A stretch of 64,000 nucleotides of DNA. Origin: Runella limosa DSM 17973 (GTDB taxonomy: Bacteria; Bacteroidota; Bacteroidia; Cytophagales; Spirosomataceae). The stretch spans positions 1 to 64,000 of the forward strand of contig NZ_KI519422.1 of assembly GCF_000482465.1 (NCBI RefSeq), read 5' to 3'. Shown piece after piece: positions 52,106 to 60,228 of this stretch. Under the pieces are notes generated by a model. That model did no database searches and was not told the origin of the DNA. It worked only from the letters and a program-made list of their open reading frames with translations. The translations under genes were made by a program, and so were the position numbers. Numbering within the stretch: the stretch's first letter is position 1; each line of letters begins with the position of its first letter.

Positions 52106-52735
52106 TTACGGTGACGGAAGCCGTGCAGATTCCCGTAAATAATCCTCCCACGTATCTACGTCCGACAGGGTTTCGCCAATCCAAAGGGAGGTGGAGTGTG
52201 CTTGGGTATCCGCCAGAGTTTCTGCCAAAAGCGATGGCTGACTCCATGATTTGTCCTCAAACAAAAAGTGGTACATCTGCCTCATTCCCAGTAAATAGTA
52301 TCCACCGTCATCGGCAGGGCCAATGACTATATCGTGCTGCTGAAGCTTAGAAAATGCCTGAGAGAGGTGATGCACCCGCAAAGCGAGGCAATCGCTGCCC
52401 ACAATCACGACGCGTTCGGCGTTTTCGTTTAGTTCTTCTTCAAACGCAGCTTTCATTCGAGCACCTAAATCGGGGACATTAGGTTGCATTTTTTTGAGAA
52501 AGCCCAATTCTGACCAGCTACCCTCGGGGTTTATAAAATCTCCGTAATAAATCACCACTTTTTTCTTTTGTGCTGCTTCATCGACCAAAAACCATTCATA
52601 AGTCACTCTTTTTGTGTGACTTAGTAGTTCAATATAAACTTCTACGGCCTTTTCATCACCTACCGTAGCCGCCACTCGGGTCTTTACTTTTCCTCGAACT
52701 GGATTTTTTACAAAAACAATAAGCGTACAATTCAT
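52106..52735 (-). CDS. DUF2064 glycosyltransferase-like protein (TIGR04282 type)
   Basis: A 209-residue GT-A-fold protein. The N-terminus LIVFVKNPVRGKVKTRVA is the family's nucleotide-sugar-binding signature; VVIVGSDCLALRVHHL provides the DxD-like metal site and GPADDGGYYLLGMR the second Asp pair. Some members are placed in arsenosugar synthesis, but that rests on context not present here. The ATG at 52735 is chosen since the family starts there; the longer open frame (to 52804) overlaps the divergent gene's promoter region. Confidence 0.88.
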   Translation of the reverse strand: MNCTLIVFVKNPVRGKVKTRVAATVGDEKAVEVYIELLSHTKRVTYEWFLVDEAAQKKKVVIYYGDFINPEGSWSELGFLKKMQPNVPDLGARMKAAFEEELNENAERVVIVGSDCLALRVHHLSQAFSKLQQHDIVIGPADDGGYYLLGMRQMYHFLFEDKSWSQPSLLAETLADTQAHSTSLWIGETLSDVDTWEDYLRESARLPSP

Positions 52736-52809
52736 TCGTTTGCGTTGGATAGTTGACAGAAAGATAGTAAGATTGACAAAAATTAACGTTGTACCCCCTT
52801 GCAAATTTC

Positions 52810-54759
52810 ATGAAACGACTCCTTTGGATAGTATTCCTCACCACATCAGTGCTCCATGCTCAAAATGTAGCTTTCAAAAAACTCATTGACAGCAGCCCTC
52901 TTGACACCAAACTGGCTACGTTGACCGATAGCGAACAAAAAGAATCAGGCGTGATGCTCCGTCACCAACTTTATGTTGAATATGCCTTCGATTCACTTGG
53001 GCAATTATCCTGCTTACAAGGCATTGTGAAGCGCATTCGCATCAATGACTCCAAGGCCATTGAAATGTACAATAAAATCGTACTGCCTGTTCCTAACACC
53101 AACGACCTTATTTACCTCAAAGCCCGCAGTATTAGCAAAAACGGTACGGTCAAAGAAGTCGGAATGGAGGCCGTAAAAGAATTAGAAGAACAAGGACGAG
53201 TTTATAAGATTTTGGCCGTAGAAGGGCTTGAGATTGGTGGAGAATTGGAATATACCACGCTTTTTCGCCGTAGTAGTTCGCTGTTTGGAGGAGAACTTCT
53301 CCAAAGCGATATACCTGTACGGAAGGTAGAAGTAAAAATTATTACCCCTGCTTACCTTCAATTTGAAGCCAAGGTGTATAATGCCTCCGCCACGATTTCG
53401 TCGGATACCCTCAACGAAAAGCGTACGCTTTCGGTGGGACTTCAGAATCTCCCGCCAATTTATGAGGAAAAGTACGCCAACCTCAAAGCCAATTTAATCC
53501 GCCTCGATTACAAGCTTTCGTACAACCTCAGTCGCGGTCCCGAACGCCTCTATACATGGCAAAGTGCCGCCGAAACGTTCTTTGATTACCTTCGGTCGGG
53601 GATAGACGATTCAAAAAAAGACATTGACGCGTTGCTGGCCAAAGAAAAAATAAAAGGATTAGCTCCTGAGTTGGCTGTAAAAAAGTTAGAAAATTACGTC
53701 AAAACCAACATTGCGTTGAAAGAAGAAGAGGACGCCGACGTGGCTTCGGATGTACTCAAAAAGCAGTACGCTTCCAAGGCAGGCATGATGAAATTGTACA
53801 TCGCTGCCCTCGAATCGTTGAACATTCCGTATGAGATTGTGATTGGATGTAGTCGGACTGATGCGGTCTTTGATCCAAAATTTGAATCTTGGAATTTTTT
53901 GGATGAATACTTGCTCTATTTTCCAACCACCAAGAAGTTTTTGGATCCAGGAAGTCCGATTTTTCGTTACGGGATGATTGACCAAACGATGGAAGGGAAT
54001 CAGGCATTGTTTATTAAAAAGAAAAAAGAAGGTAACGACATTGTGCCCGAAAGTGAGATTCGATTAGTACCCTTTTCAACCATCGCCGACAACCACGACG
54101 ATTTGTTGGTGGACGTGTCGTTTTCTCCTACGATGGATCAAATTCAAGGCAAAGTAACGCGCCAAATGACGGGGCATCAAGCCGCTCAATTGCGCCCGTA
54201 CTATCATTTTGTCAAGGCCGAAGAAGAACGGAAAGCGCTTACCAATGAAATTGTCAAATCGACCCTCAAGCCTGACGTTACTTATACCAACCCCCAAATC
54301 AAGAATACCAATCTCAATTCAGACGAAGCAAACAAACCTTTTATTTTTAGTGTCGATATTGTGCTAAAAAGTGTGGTAGAACGGGCTGGGAAAAAGTATT
54401 TGTTTAAAGTAGGAGAATTGATTGGTCCACAGGTAGAAATGTACAACGAACGCGCCCGTCAGTACCCCATTGATATGGGCAACGCTCACGCCTACAAACG
54501 CCTAATGAAAGTGAAGATTCCTGAGGGGTATAAAGTGAGTGGTTTGGAAAGCCTTCGCCGCAACATTACGGATGGCAGAACTCCCGCCGTAATGGGCTTT
54601 ATTTCTGATTATAAATTGGAAGGCAATTTGCTCACAATCACCATTGATGAGTTTTACAAGGAAGTATTACAACCGATTGATATATACGAGCCGTTCCAGA
54701 AAGTAATCAATGCGGCAGCTGATTTCAACAAAGTAACGCTCTTATTGGAGAAAAAATAA
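52810..54759 (+). CDS. Secreted DUF3857 protein with degenerate transglutaminase-like domain
   Basis: A 649-residue periplasmic protein. The signal peptide is MKRLLWIVFLTTSVLHAQ. The DUF3857 domain occupies about 30-240 (LIYLKARSISKNGTVKEV; LEIGGELEYTTLFRR). A transglutaminase-core-like segment follows at about 290-380, but the catalytic residues look lost: YASKAGMMKLYIAALESLNI replaces the usual Cys-bearing GDCKDKA stretch, SWNFLDEYLLYFP lacks the His, and only FLDPGSP keeps the Asp. The last 270 residues are beta-rich (DUF2569-less C-terminal part). The ATG at 52810 is chosen for the signal peptide. The SPOR lipoprotein starts 58 bases downstream. Probably a binding or scaffold protein. Confidence 0.83.
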   Translation: MKRLLWIVFLTTSVLHAQNVAFKKLIDSSPLDTKLATLTDSEQKESGVMLRHQLYVEYAFDSLGQLSCLQGIVKRIRINDSKAIEMYNKIVLPVPNTNDLIYLKARSISKNGTVKEVGMEAVKELEEQGRVYKILAVEGLEIGGELEYTTLFRRSSSLFGGELLQSDIPVRKVEVKIITPAYLQFEAKVYNASATISSDTLNEKRTLSVGLQNLPPIYEEKYANLKANLIRLDYKLSYNLSRGPERLYTWQSAAETFFDYLRSGIDDSKKDIDALLAKEKIKGLAPELAVKKLENYVKTNIALKEEEDADVASDVLKKQYASKAGMMKLYIAALESLNIPYEIVIGCSRTDAVFDPKFESWNFLDEYLLYFPTTKKFLDPGSPIFRYGMIDQTMEGNQALFIKKKKEGNDIVPESEIRLVPFSTIADNHDDLLVDVSFSPTMDQIQGKVTRQMTGHQAAQLRPYYHFVKAEEERKALTNEIVKSTLKPDVTYTNPQIKNTNLNSDEANKPFIFSVDIVLKSVVERAGKKYLFKVGELIGPQVEMYNERARQYPIDMGNAHAYKRLMKVKIPEGYKVSGLESLRRNITDGRTPAVMGFISDYKLEGNLLTITIDEFYKEVLQPIDIYEPFQKVINAAADFNKVTLLLEKK

Positions 54760-54778
54760 AACTCTAACGGAGATTCCC

Positions 54779-54786
54779 TACTTTTG
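54779..54786 (+). promoter_or_regulatory. Putative -7 box for the SPOR lipoprotein gene
   Basis: TACTTTTG, 31 bases before the ATG at 54818. No -33 TTG at the usual distance. Confidence 0.35.
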
Positions 54787-54817
54787 TATTTCAGAAACAG
54801 ATTAATCGCTTTTGAGC

Positions 54818-55366
54818 ATGATTTTCAAGTATTTGGCATTGGGAATGGCGTCGGCCGTACTCTTGATTGGCTGTGTTACCTCCAAACCCGTCGGCACGAA
54901 ATCAACCACGACGGTGGATCCTTACAGTACGTACGACGAAGATTTTACGGCGATTCGTCCTCGTTACAAAGAAACCGTAACTTCGGAAAGCGCCACGGCC
55001 AAAAAGCCCGAAGTAAAACGCGTACTGTCGGATCAGCCGTTGCACATTAATCGCCAATTAGACGCGGTTGTGGATACAATTGCGCTTCGCAACAAGTCGA
55101 TTCGGTTTGCGGCGGGTTTTCGCATTCAGATTTACGTTGGAAACACCCGTAAAGAAGCCGACGACGCCCGCTTGTATTCGTACCAGACTTTTCCCGAACT
55201 CAATCCTTACATGGTCTATAATCAGCCCACGTATCGGATTCGGATTGGTGATTTTATGACCCGCTTGGATGCCGAGCGTTATCTTCAACAAGTACGTCAA
55301 CGCTATGAATCAGCGGTAGTTGTGCCTGAGAAAATAGATTTGAAGAAGAGTCTATTGGTAAAATAG
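54818..55366 (+). CDS. SPOR-domain lipoprotein
   Basis: A 182-residue envelope lipoprotein. The signal ends in lipobox LIGC (lipidated C19). A low-complexity linker (about 25-75) leads to a C-terminal SPOR-like domain (about 100-170): AAGFRIQIYVGNTRKEADDA, NQPTYRIRIGDFMTRLDAER and YLQQVRQRYESAVVV. SPOR domains bind denuded septal peptidoglycan, so a cell-division or wall role is likely. The ATG at 54818 is chosen over a TTG two codons upstream. Confidence 0.88.
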   Translation: MIFKYLALGMASAVLLIGCVTSKPVGTKSTTTVDPYSTYDEDFTAIRPRYKETVTSESATAKKPEVKRVLSDQPLHINRQLDAVVDTIALRNKSIRFAAGFRIQIYVGNTRKEADDARLYSYQTFPELNPYMVYNQPTYRIRIGDFMTRLDAERYLQQVRQRYESAVVVPEKIDLKKSLLVK

Positions 55367-55463
55367 TTACTTTTGTCGTTCTGTTTTTGTCAAAAGATTA
55401 GATTGATTGCTTAACACAAAGTTTTGCCTCCGCTTAGTGGCACAACTCTTTTTATAAATTACG

Positions 55464-56579
55464 ATGAAAAAACGCGCACTCATTACGGGTATCACGGGTC
55501 AGGATGGAGCTTATTTGGCCGAATTTTTACTAAATAAAGGATACGAAGTTCACGGCATCAAACGCCGTAGTTCGTTGTTCAATACCCAACGTATCGATCA
55601 CCTCTACGAAGACCCCCACGAAAACGACGTTCGTTTGGTGCTTCACTACGGAGATTTATCGGACTCGACCAATATCATTCGATTGATTCAGGAAATCCAG
55701 CCTGATGAAATTTATAACCTCGGGGCACAGTCGCACGTACGAGTGAGTTTCGACGAACCTGAATATACCGCTCAAGTTGACGGCTTAGGTACGATGCGAA
55801 TTTTGGAAGCCGTTCGTTTATTGGGACTTACCAAGAAAACTCGCGTCTATCAAGCTTCTACTTCTGAGTTGTATGGTTTGGTACAAGCCGTTCCTCAATC
55901 AGAAGCTACGCCTTTTTATCCACGTTCACCGTATGCTGTAGCCAAATTGTACGGCTACTGGATTACGGTCAACTATCGCGAGGCGTATGATATGTTTGCC
56001 GTCAACGGTATTTTATTCAACCACGAATCACCGCTTCGCGGCGAGACATTCGTGACGCGTAAAATCACCCGCGCCGTAGCACGTATCGCTTTGGGCCTTC
56101 AAGAGAAGGTATTTTTGGGTAACCTCGACGCCCAACGCGATTGGGGTCACGCCAAAGATTACGTAGAAGCGATGTGGTTGATGTTGCAACAAGAGACCCC
56201 TGAGGATTTTGTCATTGCCACTGGTAAAACCACCTATATCCGTGACTTTGTGCGCATGGCGTTTGCAGAAGTAGGCATTGAATTAGAGTTTAAAGGCGAA
56301 GGGGCAAATGAAACGGCCGTTGTTACCAAGTGCAACAACCCAAGTTATCAACTACCTGTGGGTAAAGAAGTGGTAGGCATCGACCCCCGTTATTTCCGCC
56401 CAACCGAGGTTGATTTGTTGATTGGTGACCCTACCAAAGCCAACACAAAGCTAGGGTGGATTCCTAAGTACGATCTTCCTGCTCTCGTAAAAGAAATGGT
56501 AGAAGCTGACTTGGATATTTTCAAGCGCGACCAATTGCTCGAACGCGAAGGTCACCGCACATTGAACTACTACGAATAG
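55464..56579 (+). CDS. gmd: GDP-mannose 4,6-dehydratase
   Basis: Makes GDP-4-keto-6-deoxy-D-mannose, precursor of GDP-fucose, GDP-rhamnose and related sugars for surface glycans. The 371-residue extended SDR has [19 protein letters not shown] (NADP site), [14 protein letters not shown], the catalytic Thr/Ser and Glu in QASTSELYG, YxxxK in [12 protein letters not shown], and [20 protein letters not shown]. The start at 55464 gives the usual [12 protein letters not shown]. No GDP-fucose synthase (fcl) gene is adjacent, so the next step is encoded elsewhere. A TACTTTTG box occurs 88 bases upstream but is far from the start. Confidence 0.97.
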   Translation: MKKRALITGITGQDGAYLAEFLLNKGYEVHGIKRRSSLFNTQRIDHLYEDPHENDVRLVLHYGDLSDSTNIIRLIQEIQPDEIYNLGAQSHVRVSFDEPEYTAQVDGLGTMRILEAVRLLGLTKKTRVYQASTSELYGLVQAVPQSEATPFYPRSPYAVAKLYGYWITVNYREAYDMFAVNGILFNHESPLRGETFVTRKITRAVARIALGLQEKVFLGNLDAQRDWGHAKDYVEAMWLMLQQETPEDFVIATGKTTYIRDFVRMAFAEVGIELEFKGEGANETAVVTKCNNPSYQLPVGKEVVGIDPRYFRPTEVDLLIGDPTKANTKLGWIPKYDLPALVKEMVEADLDIFKRDQLLEREGHRTLNYYE

Positions 56580-56594
56580 TATATATTTTTTCCA

Positions 56595-56641
56595 TAAACA
56601 ACAACGCCCTGAAGCTTCGGCTTTCAGGGCGTTGTTGTTTA
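56595..56641 (+). terminator. Terminator after gmd
   Basis: Long stem (taaacaacaacgccctgaa / ttcagggcgttgttgttta, with a small bulge near the loop) closed by a ttcg tetraloop region; the 3' arm itself is T-rich. Confidence 0.78.
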
Positions 56642-56686
56642 TAGGAGCTAGTAACTATTTTTTGATTACACTATCTTTTTTGATGT

Positions 56687-57622
56687 ATGAAACGAGACGA
56701 TAGTCTATGGAAAGCCATTTTAGAAGACGTTTTCGACGATTTTCTGAGGTTTTTCTTTGATAATGCCGAAGAACTGTTTGATTTTGGAAAACCTTTTGAG
56801 TTTTTAGATAAGGAACTCGAACAGCTTTTTCCAATAAATCCTGACGATTTCTCCCCAAAATACGTTGATAAATTGATAAAAGTATTTACTAAAACGGGTG
56901 ATGAAAAGTGGATTTTGGTACATATTGAAGTACAAGCCAATACCGATAATCTATTTGCTCATCGAATGTTTCAGTATTTTTATCGGATTTATGACAGATA
57001 CCAGCGCCCGATTACGGCTTTCGCCATCTTAACGGATAAAAACAAGCGCTTTAAACCGCTGTATTTCGAGGAGTCTTATTTGGGAACCAAATTACGTTAT
57101 GATTTTAACACCTATAAAGTCCTAGAACAAAACCCAGAAGTATTAACCAACAGCAATAATCCTTTTGCCATGGTCGTCTTAACTGTGTTGGTAGCCTTGC
57201 AAAAAGGGAAAGTAACCGAAAGCGAACTATTAAACCAAAAAATAGATTTACTTAAACGGTTGATAAGTAAAGGTTACTCTCGACAAAAAATAGAAGCGTT
57301 AATGAGCTTTTTAAAGTTGTATGTGCGTTTTGGAAAGAATGAAAATGATGCTAAATTTGATAACGCCATTGAGCAACTCCTAAATAAACCAAAAGAAACA
57401 ATGGGAATCGTAGAGTTTGTGTTAGAAAGAGAACGTCGCCTTGGAGAGAAAAAGGGCATAAAGAAGGGCATTGAGAAAGGCATTGAGAAAGAACGCTATG
57501 AGCGTAACTTTACCTTTGTGAGCAGGCTTCTCAAGGAAACTGGTTTTGATGACGCCAAAATAGCCGAGTTAGCTGGAGTTACCCTTGAGTTTGTTCAAAG
57601 TGTACGTCAACAAAACGCATGA
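56687..57622 (+). CDS. Rpn-family PD-(D/E)xK nuclease / transposase-like protein
   Basis: A 311-residue member of the Rpn/transposase_31-like group, which are recombination-promoting DNA nucleases in E. coli. The core has LFPINPDDFSPKYVDKLIKV with the likely metal Asp (D61) and WILVHIEVQANTDN with the E81-x-Q83 pair, followed by FAHRMFQYFYRIYDRYQRPI. After a helical middle part comes a repeat of KGIxKG units (KKGIKKGIEKGIEKERYE, about 264-281), then a helix-turn-helix-like end (DDAKIAELAGVTLEFVQSVR). The gene is more AT-rich than its neighbours and stands alone, which suggests a mobile history. Confidence 0.85.
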   Translation: MKRDDSLWKAILEDVFDDFLRFFFDNAEELFDFGKPFEFLDKELEQLFPINPDDFSPKYVDKLIKVFTKTGDEKWILVHIEVQANTDNLFAHRMFQYFYRIYDRYQRPITAFAILTDKNKRFKPLYFEESYLGTKLRYDFNTYKVLEQNPEVLTNSNNPFAMVVLTVLVALQKGKVTESELLNQKIDLLKRLISKGYSRQKIEALMSFLKLYVRFGKNENDAKFDNAIEQLLNKPKETMGIVEFVLERERRLGEKKGIKKGIEKGIEKERYERNFTFVSRLLKETGFDDAKIAELAGVTLEFVQSVRQQNA

Positions 57623-57669
57623 GGCGGATCTTGAAATAACCCGCCTCATAACCGTTTGGATATGTATGT

Positions 57670-58458
57670 TTATCCCCGTTGGCGGGCTGCCTCGTAGATA
57701 ATCATTCCCGCAGCAACTGATACATTCAACGAAGCTACTTTTCCAGTCATTGGAATTTTTACGGCCATGTTTGCGCGGCGAATCACATCAGTGGATACGC
57801 CGTCTTCTTCTGAGCCCATTACAATAGCCGTAGGGGTCGTAAAGTCAATATTTGAAGTAACTTGTGCCGCTTTTTCGGTACAAACCACTACCTGAACACC
57901 GCTATCTTGCAAATACTGCACTGTATCTATCAAGTTATTTTCACGACAAACAGGAAGGTGATTGAGCGCACCTGAAGAGGTTTTGAGCGCATCGCTGTTG
58001 ATTTGGGCCGCTCCACGCATAGGGACTACCAACGCATGAACACCCATACATTCGGCCGTACGGGCAATAGCTCCAAAGTTACGAACATCGGTGATGCGGT
58101 CGAGGAGCAATAATAAGGGCACTTCGCCTCTTTCATAGATGTCAGCCAACACGTTATGAAGCGAAACGTAGCGAATCGCGGACATAAACGCAATGACTCC
58201 TTGGTGGTTTTTTCCAGTAATGTTATTCAACTTTTCCATCGGAACGCGCTGAACGGGTATTTCACGCTCGTTGGCTAGCTGAATCACTTCGGCGAAACTC
58301 TGTTCGCGATAGACCATAATTTTATCAATTTCGGTCCCTGCGCGGAGCGCTTCTAAAAGCGGTTGTAACCCAAAAATAAGCTCTTTTTCGCGAGCCTTGT
58401 CCACGGGCTTGGTGGTATGAATGCGGCGTTTGGGATTTTCGTCTCGTTGGTATGCCAT
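57670..58458 (-). CDS. rlmB: 23S rRNA (guanosine-2'-O)-methyltransferase, TrmH/SpoU family
   Basis: A 262-residue SPOUT methyltransferase that in E. coli methylates G2251 of 23S rRNA. The N-terminal substrate-binding domain has LIFGLQPLLEALRAGTEIDK and HQGVIAFMS. The SPOUT domain has the three motifs: LDRITDVRNFGAIARTAECM, IVMGSEEDGVS and IPMTGKVASLNVSVAAGMII (the trefoil knot). A basic tail-like N-terminus (RDENPKRRIHTTK) precedes the domain. It stands downstream of rpmA on the same strand, beyond a terminator. Confidence 0.93.
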   Translation of the reverse strand: MAYQRDENPKRRIHTTKPVDKAREKELIFGLQPLLEALRAGTEIDKIMVYREQSFAEVIQLANEREIPVQRVPMEKLNNITGKNHQGVIAFMSAIRYVSLHNVLADIYERGEVPLLLLLDRITDVRNFGAIARTAECMGVHALVVPMRGAAQINSDALKTSSGALNHLPVCRENNLIDTVQYLQDSGVQVVVCTEKAAQVTSNIDFTTPTAIVMGSEEDGVSTDVIRRANMAVKIPMTGKVASLNVSVAAGMIIYEAARQRG

Positions 58459-58484
58459 GGGATTATTTTTTAGAGCATGGTAGC

Positions 58485-58520
58485 AAAAAACCCGTCCGAA
58501 TATCTTCAGACGGGTTTTTT
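58485..58520 (-). terminator. Bidirectional terminator after rpmA
   Basis: 12-bp stem (aaaaaacccgtc / gacgggtttttt) with a 12-base loop, A-run on one side and T-run on the other. It ends the rplU-rpmA transcript and separates rlmB. Confidence 0.85.
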
Positions 58521-58545
58521 ACCAAAATTTCTCTGTAAAAAATGC

Positions 58546-58806
58546 TTATGCTTCAGCCAATTCGATATGAACAAATGACTTGTTGTCACGGCCACGGCTA
58601 AATTTAACCACCCCGTTTGTCAAAGCAAAAAGCGTATAATCGCGGCCTACACCTACGTTACGACCTGGGTGGTATTTAGTACCACGTTGACGAACGATGA
58701 TGTTACCCGCTACGGCTGGCTGACCACCGAAAATTTTAACGCCAAGGCGTTTACTTTCTGATTCGCGACCGTTTTTCGAACTACCTACACCTTTTTTGTG
58801 TGCCAT
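58546..58806 (-). CDS. rpmA: 50S ribosomal protein L27
   Basis: An 86-residue protein of the large ribosomal subunit near the peptidyl-transferase centre. It starts [20 protein letters not shown] and has [20 protein letters not shown] and [20 protein letters not shown], all diagnostic. The N-terminus begins directly with the mature AHKKG form, without a cleavable extension. It follows rplU by 45 bases in the standard rplU-rpmA order. Confidence 0.98.
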   Translation of the reverse strand: MAHKKGVGSSKNGRESESKRLGVKIFGGQPAVAGNIIVRQRGTKYHPGRNVGVGRDYTLFALTNGVVKFSRGRDNKSFVHIELAEA

Positions 58807-58851
58807 TTCTTTAGGTATTTAAAAATTTCAAAAAGCTATTTAAGAAAAAAA

Positions 58852-59163
58852 TTAAGCTACGATTGCGTCGATTTTAACCTTTGTCAAAGCTTGACGGTGA
58901 CCGTTTTTCTTCTCGTATCCTTTACGGCGTTTCTTTCTGAAAACGATTACTTTCTCTCCCTTAAGGTGTTCTACGATTGTAGCCTTTACACTCGCACCGT
59001 TTACCGTCGGCGCGCCTACGCTGATGGCACCTGCATTGTCCACCAACAAAACTTTGTCAAATACGAGCGCAGCGTCCAAGTCACCAGCCAAACGGTTGGT
59101 AAAGATTTCTTGGCCCTCTTCTACTTTAAATTGCTGTCCCGCGATTTCTACGATTGCGTACAT
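58852..59163 (-). CDS. rplU: 50S ribosomal protein L21
   Basis: A 103-residue large-subunit protein. It starts MYAIVEIAGQQFKVEEGQEI and has VDNAGAISVGAPTVNGASVK and KVIVFRKKRRKGYEKKNGHR, the L21 signature. The ATG at 59163 is chosen for the family's MYAIVEIAG start; ten upstream codons in frame are not part of it. rpmA follows. A TATTTTTG box lies 41 bases upstream. Confidence 0.98.
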   Translation of the reverse strand: MYAIVEIAGQQFKVEEGQEIFTNRLAGDLDAALVFDKVLLVDNAGAISVGAPTVNGASVKATIVEHLKGEKVIVFRKKRRKGYEKKNGHRQALTKVKIDAIVA

Positions 59164-59203
59164 GATGATTATGATTAAAACAGTTTTTTCCAAAAATGGA
59201 GTG

Positions 59204-59211
59204 CAAAAATA
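59204..59211 (-). promoter_or_regulatory. Putative -7 box for rplU-rpmA
   Basis: Minus-strand TATTTTTG, 40 bases before the rplU start; a TTG occurs 20 bases further upstream (59232-59234), one base outside the usual spacing. Confidence 0.45.
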
Positions 59212-59251
59212 ATGGATTTCGCAGGATTTAGCAACTTCTGTTTGAAAAATA

Positions 59252-60067
59252 TTAGGGAATTACTTGACATACAGGGCAAAAGTACGTAGCTCGCCCGCCT
59301 ACTCGGGTCTGCACAATGTCGGCATGGCCTTCGGGGCAACGTTTGTGCTGGTCAGGCGTATCAAATGGTGATGTATCCCATTCGCGTGCATGTATCAAAA
59401 ACGAGCGCGGAAAAAGCCCATAATTCGCCTCGTGTTCGATGGCAGTACGCAATACAAATCCAATCGCTGAGTGAATCCGCTCAAGCTCTGACGCAGTAAG
59501 TTCATTGGCTAGCCGCTCGGGATGTACTTTGGCTTGAAATAAAACTTCATCGACAATCCAGTTGCCAATACCAGCGACGGTACTTTGGTCGAGAAGCACA
59601 GGCTTAATCGGAGATTTCCGTTTTTGAATATTTTCAGCCAATTGTTCCAAGGTAATTTCTAAACCATCGGGGGCTATTTTTTTTCGTTTCAAATACTCTT
59701 CGACGCTTACCACAAGCCCAATGCGCTCAAATTTTCGGGGGCAAATAAAGCCCAAATTGAACCCCGAACGAAACACAAAAACGATGCGAGCGTGGCGAGG
59801 TCGAGGCAACGACGAATGATAATATTCCAAATCGCCCGTCATCCCAAAATGAAGATGTAGCGTGTGCCCTCCGTCCGTAAAGGCAAATAAATTTTTTCCT
59901 ACCCGTTTCGTAGCCACAAACAACTGTCCCACAAGCGTTTCAGTGAGCGTAGCATAATCGGTCGTAAGTAACTTTCGGTCTTCTACTTCAATAGCCTCTA
60001 TGGCTTGGTGAAGAGAAGTTGCTTCAAAATAATGGCGGTACGTTTCGACTTCGGGTAGTTCAGGCAT
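59252..60067 (-). CDS. mutM: Formamidopyrimidine-DNA glycosylase (Fpg/Nei family)
   Basis: Base-excision repair enzyme with lyase activity toward oxidised purines. The 271-residue product has the catalytic start MPELPEVETYR (P2, E3), the beta-strand Lys in TKRVGKNLFAF, and the helix-two-turns-helix IKPVLLDQSTVAGIGNWIVD. The C-terminal zinc finger is unusual: instead of CxxC...CxxC it reads CPEGHADIV...YFCPVCQ, so the second ligand may be His (C-x3-H...C-x2-C). This makes assignment to Fpg rather than another Fpg/Nei member a little less certain. Confidence 0.92.
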   Translation of the reverse strand: MPELPEVETYRHYFEATSLHQAIEAIEVEDRKLLTTDYATLTETLVGQLFVATKRVGKNLFAFTDGGHTLHLHFGMTGDLEYYHSSLPRPRHARIVFVFRSGFNLGFICPRKFERIGLVVSVEEYLKRKKIAPDGLEITLEQLAENIQKRKSPIKPVLLDQSTVAGIGNWIVDEVLFQAKVHPERLANELTASELERIHSAIGFVLRTAIEHEANYGLFPRSFLIHAREWDTSPFDTPDQHKRCPEGHADIVQTRVGGRATYFCPVCQVIP

Positions 60068-60192
60068 AGTTGACTCGCATTAGGTTTTGTTTAGTAACCA
60101 TTTTTAAAGCGAATTTGATTTCTTTTTGGCTCGCTTTTAAGGAGGTTTTTGGCCTAAACGCACACTTAGTGTCAAAACACCAATCTACTTCG

Positions 60193-60200
60193 TACCTTTG
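60193..60200 (+). promoter_or_regulatory. Putative -7 box for the DEAD-box helicase gene
   Basis: TACCTTTG, 28 bases before the start at 60229. The -33 region shows no clear TTG. Confidence 0.42.
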
Positions 60201-60228
60201 CAAAATCAACCTCTGATATTAGCTGCAA

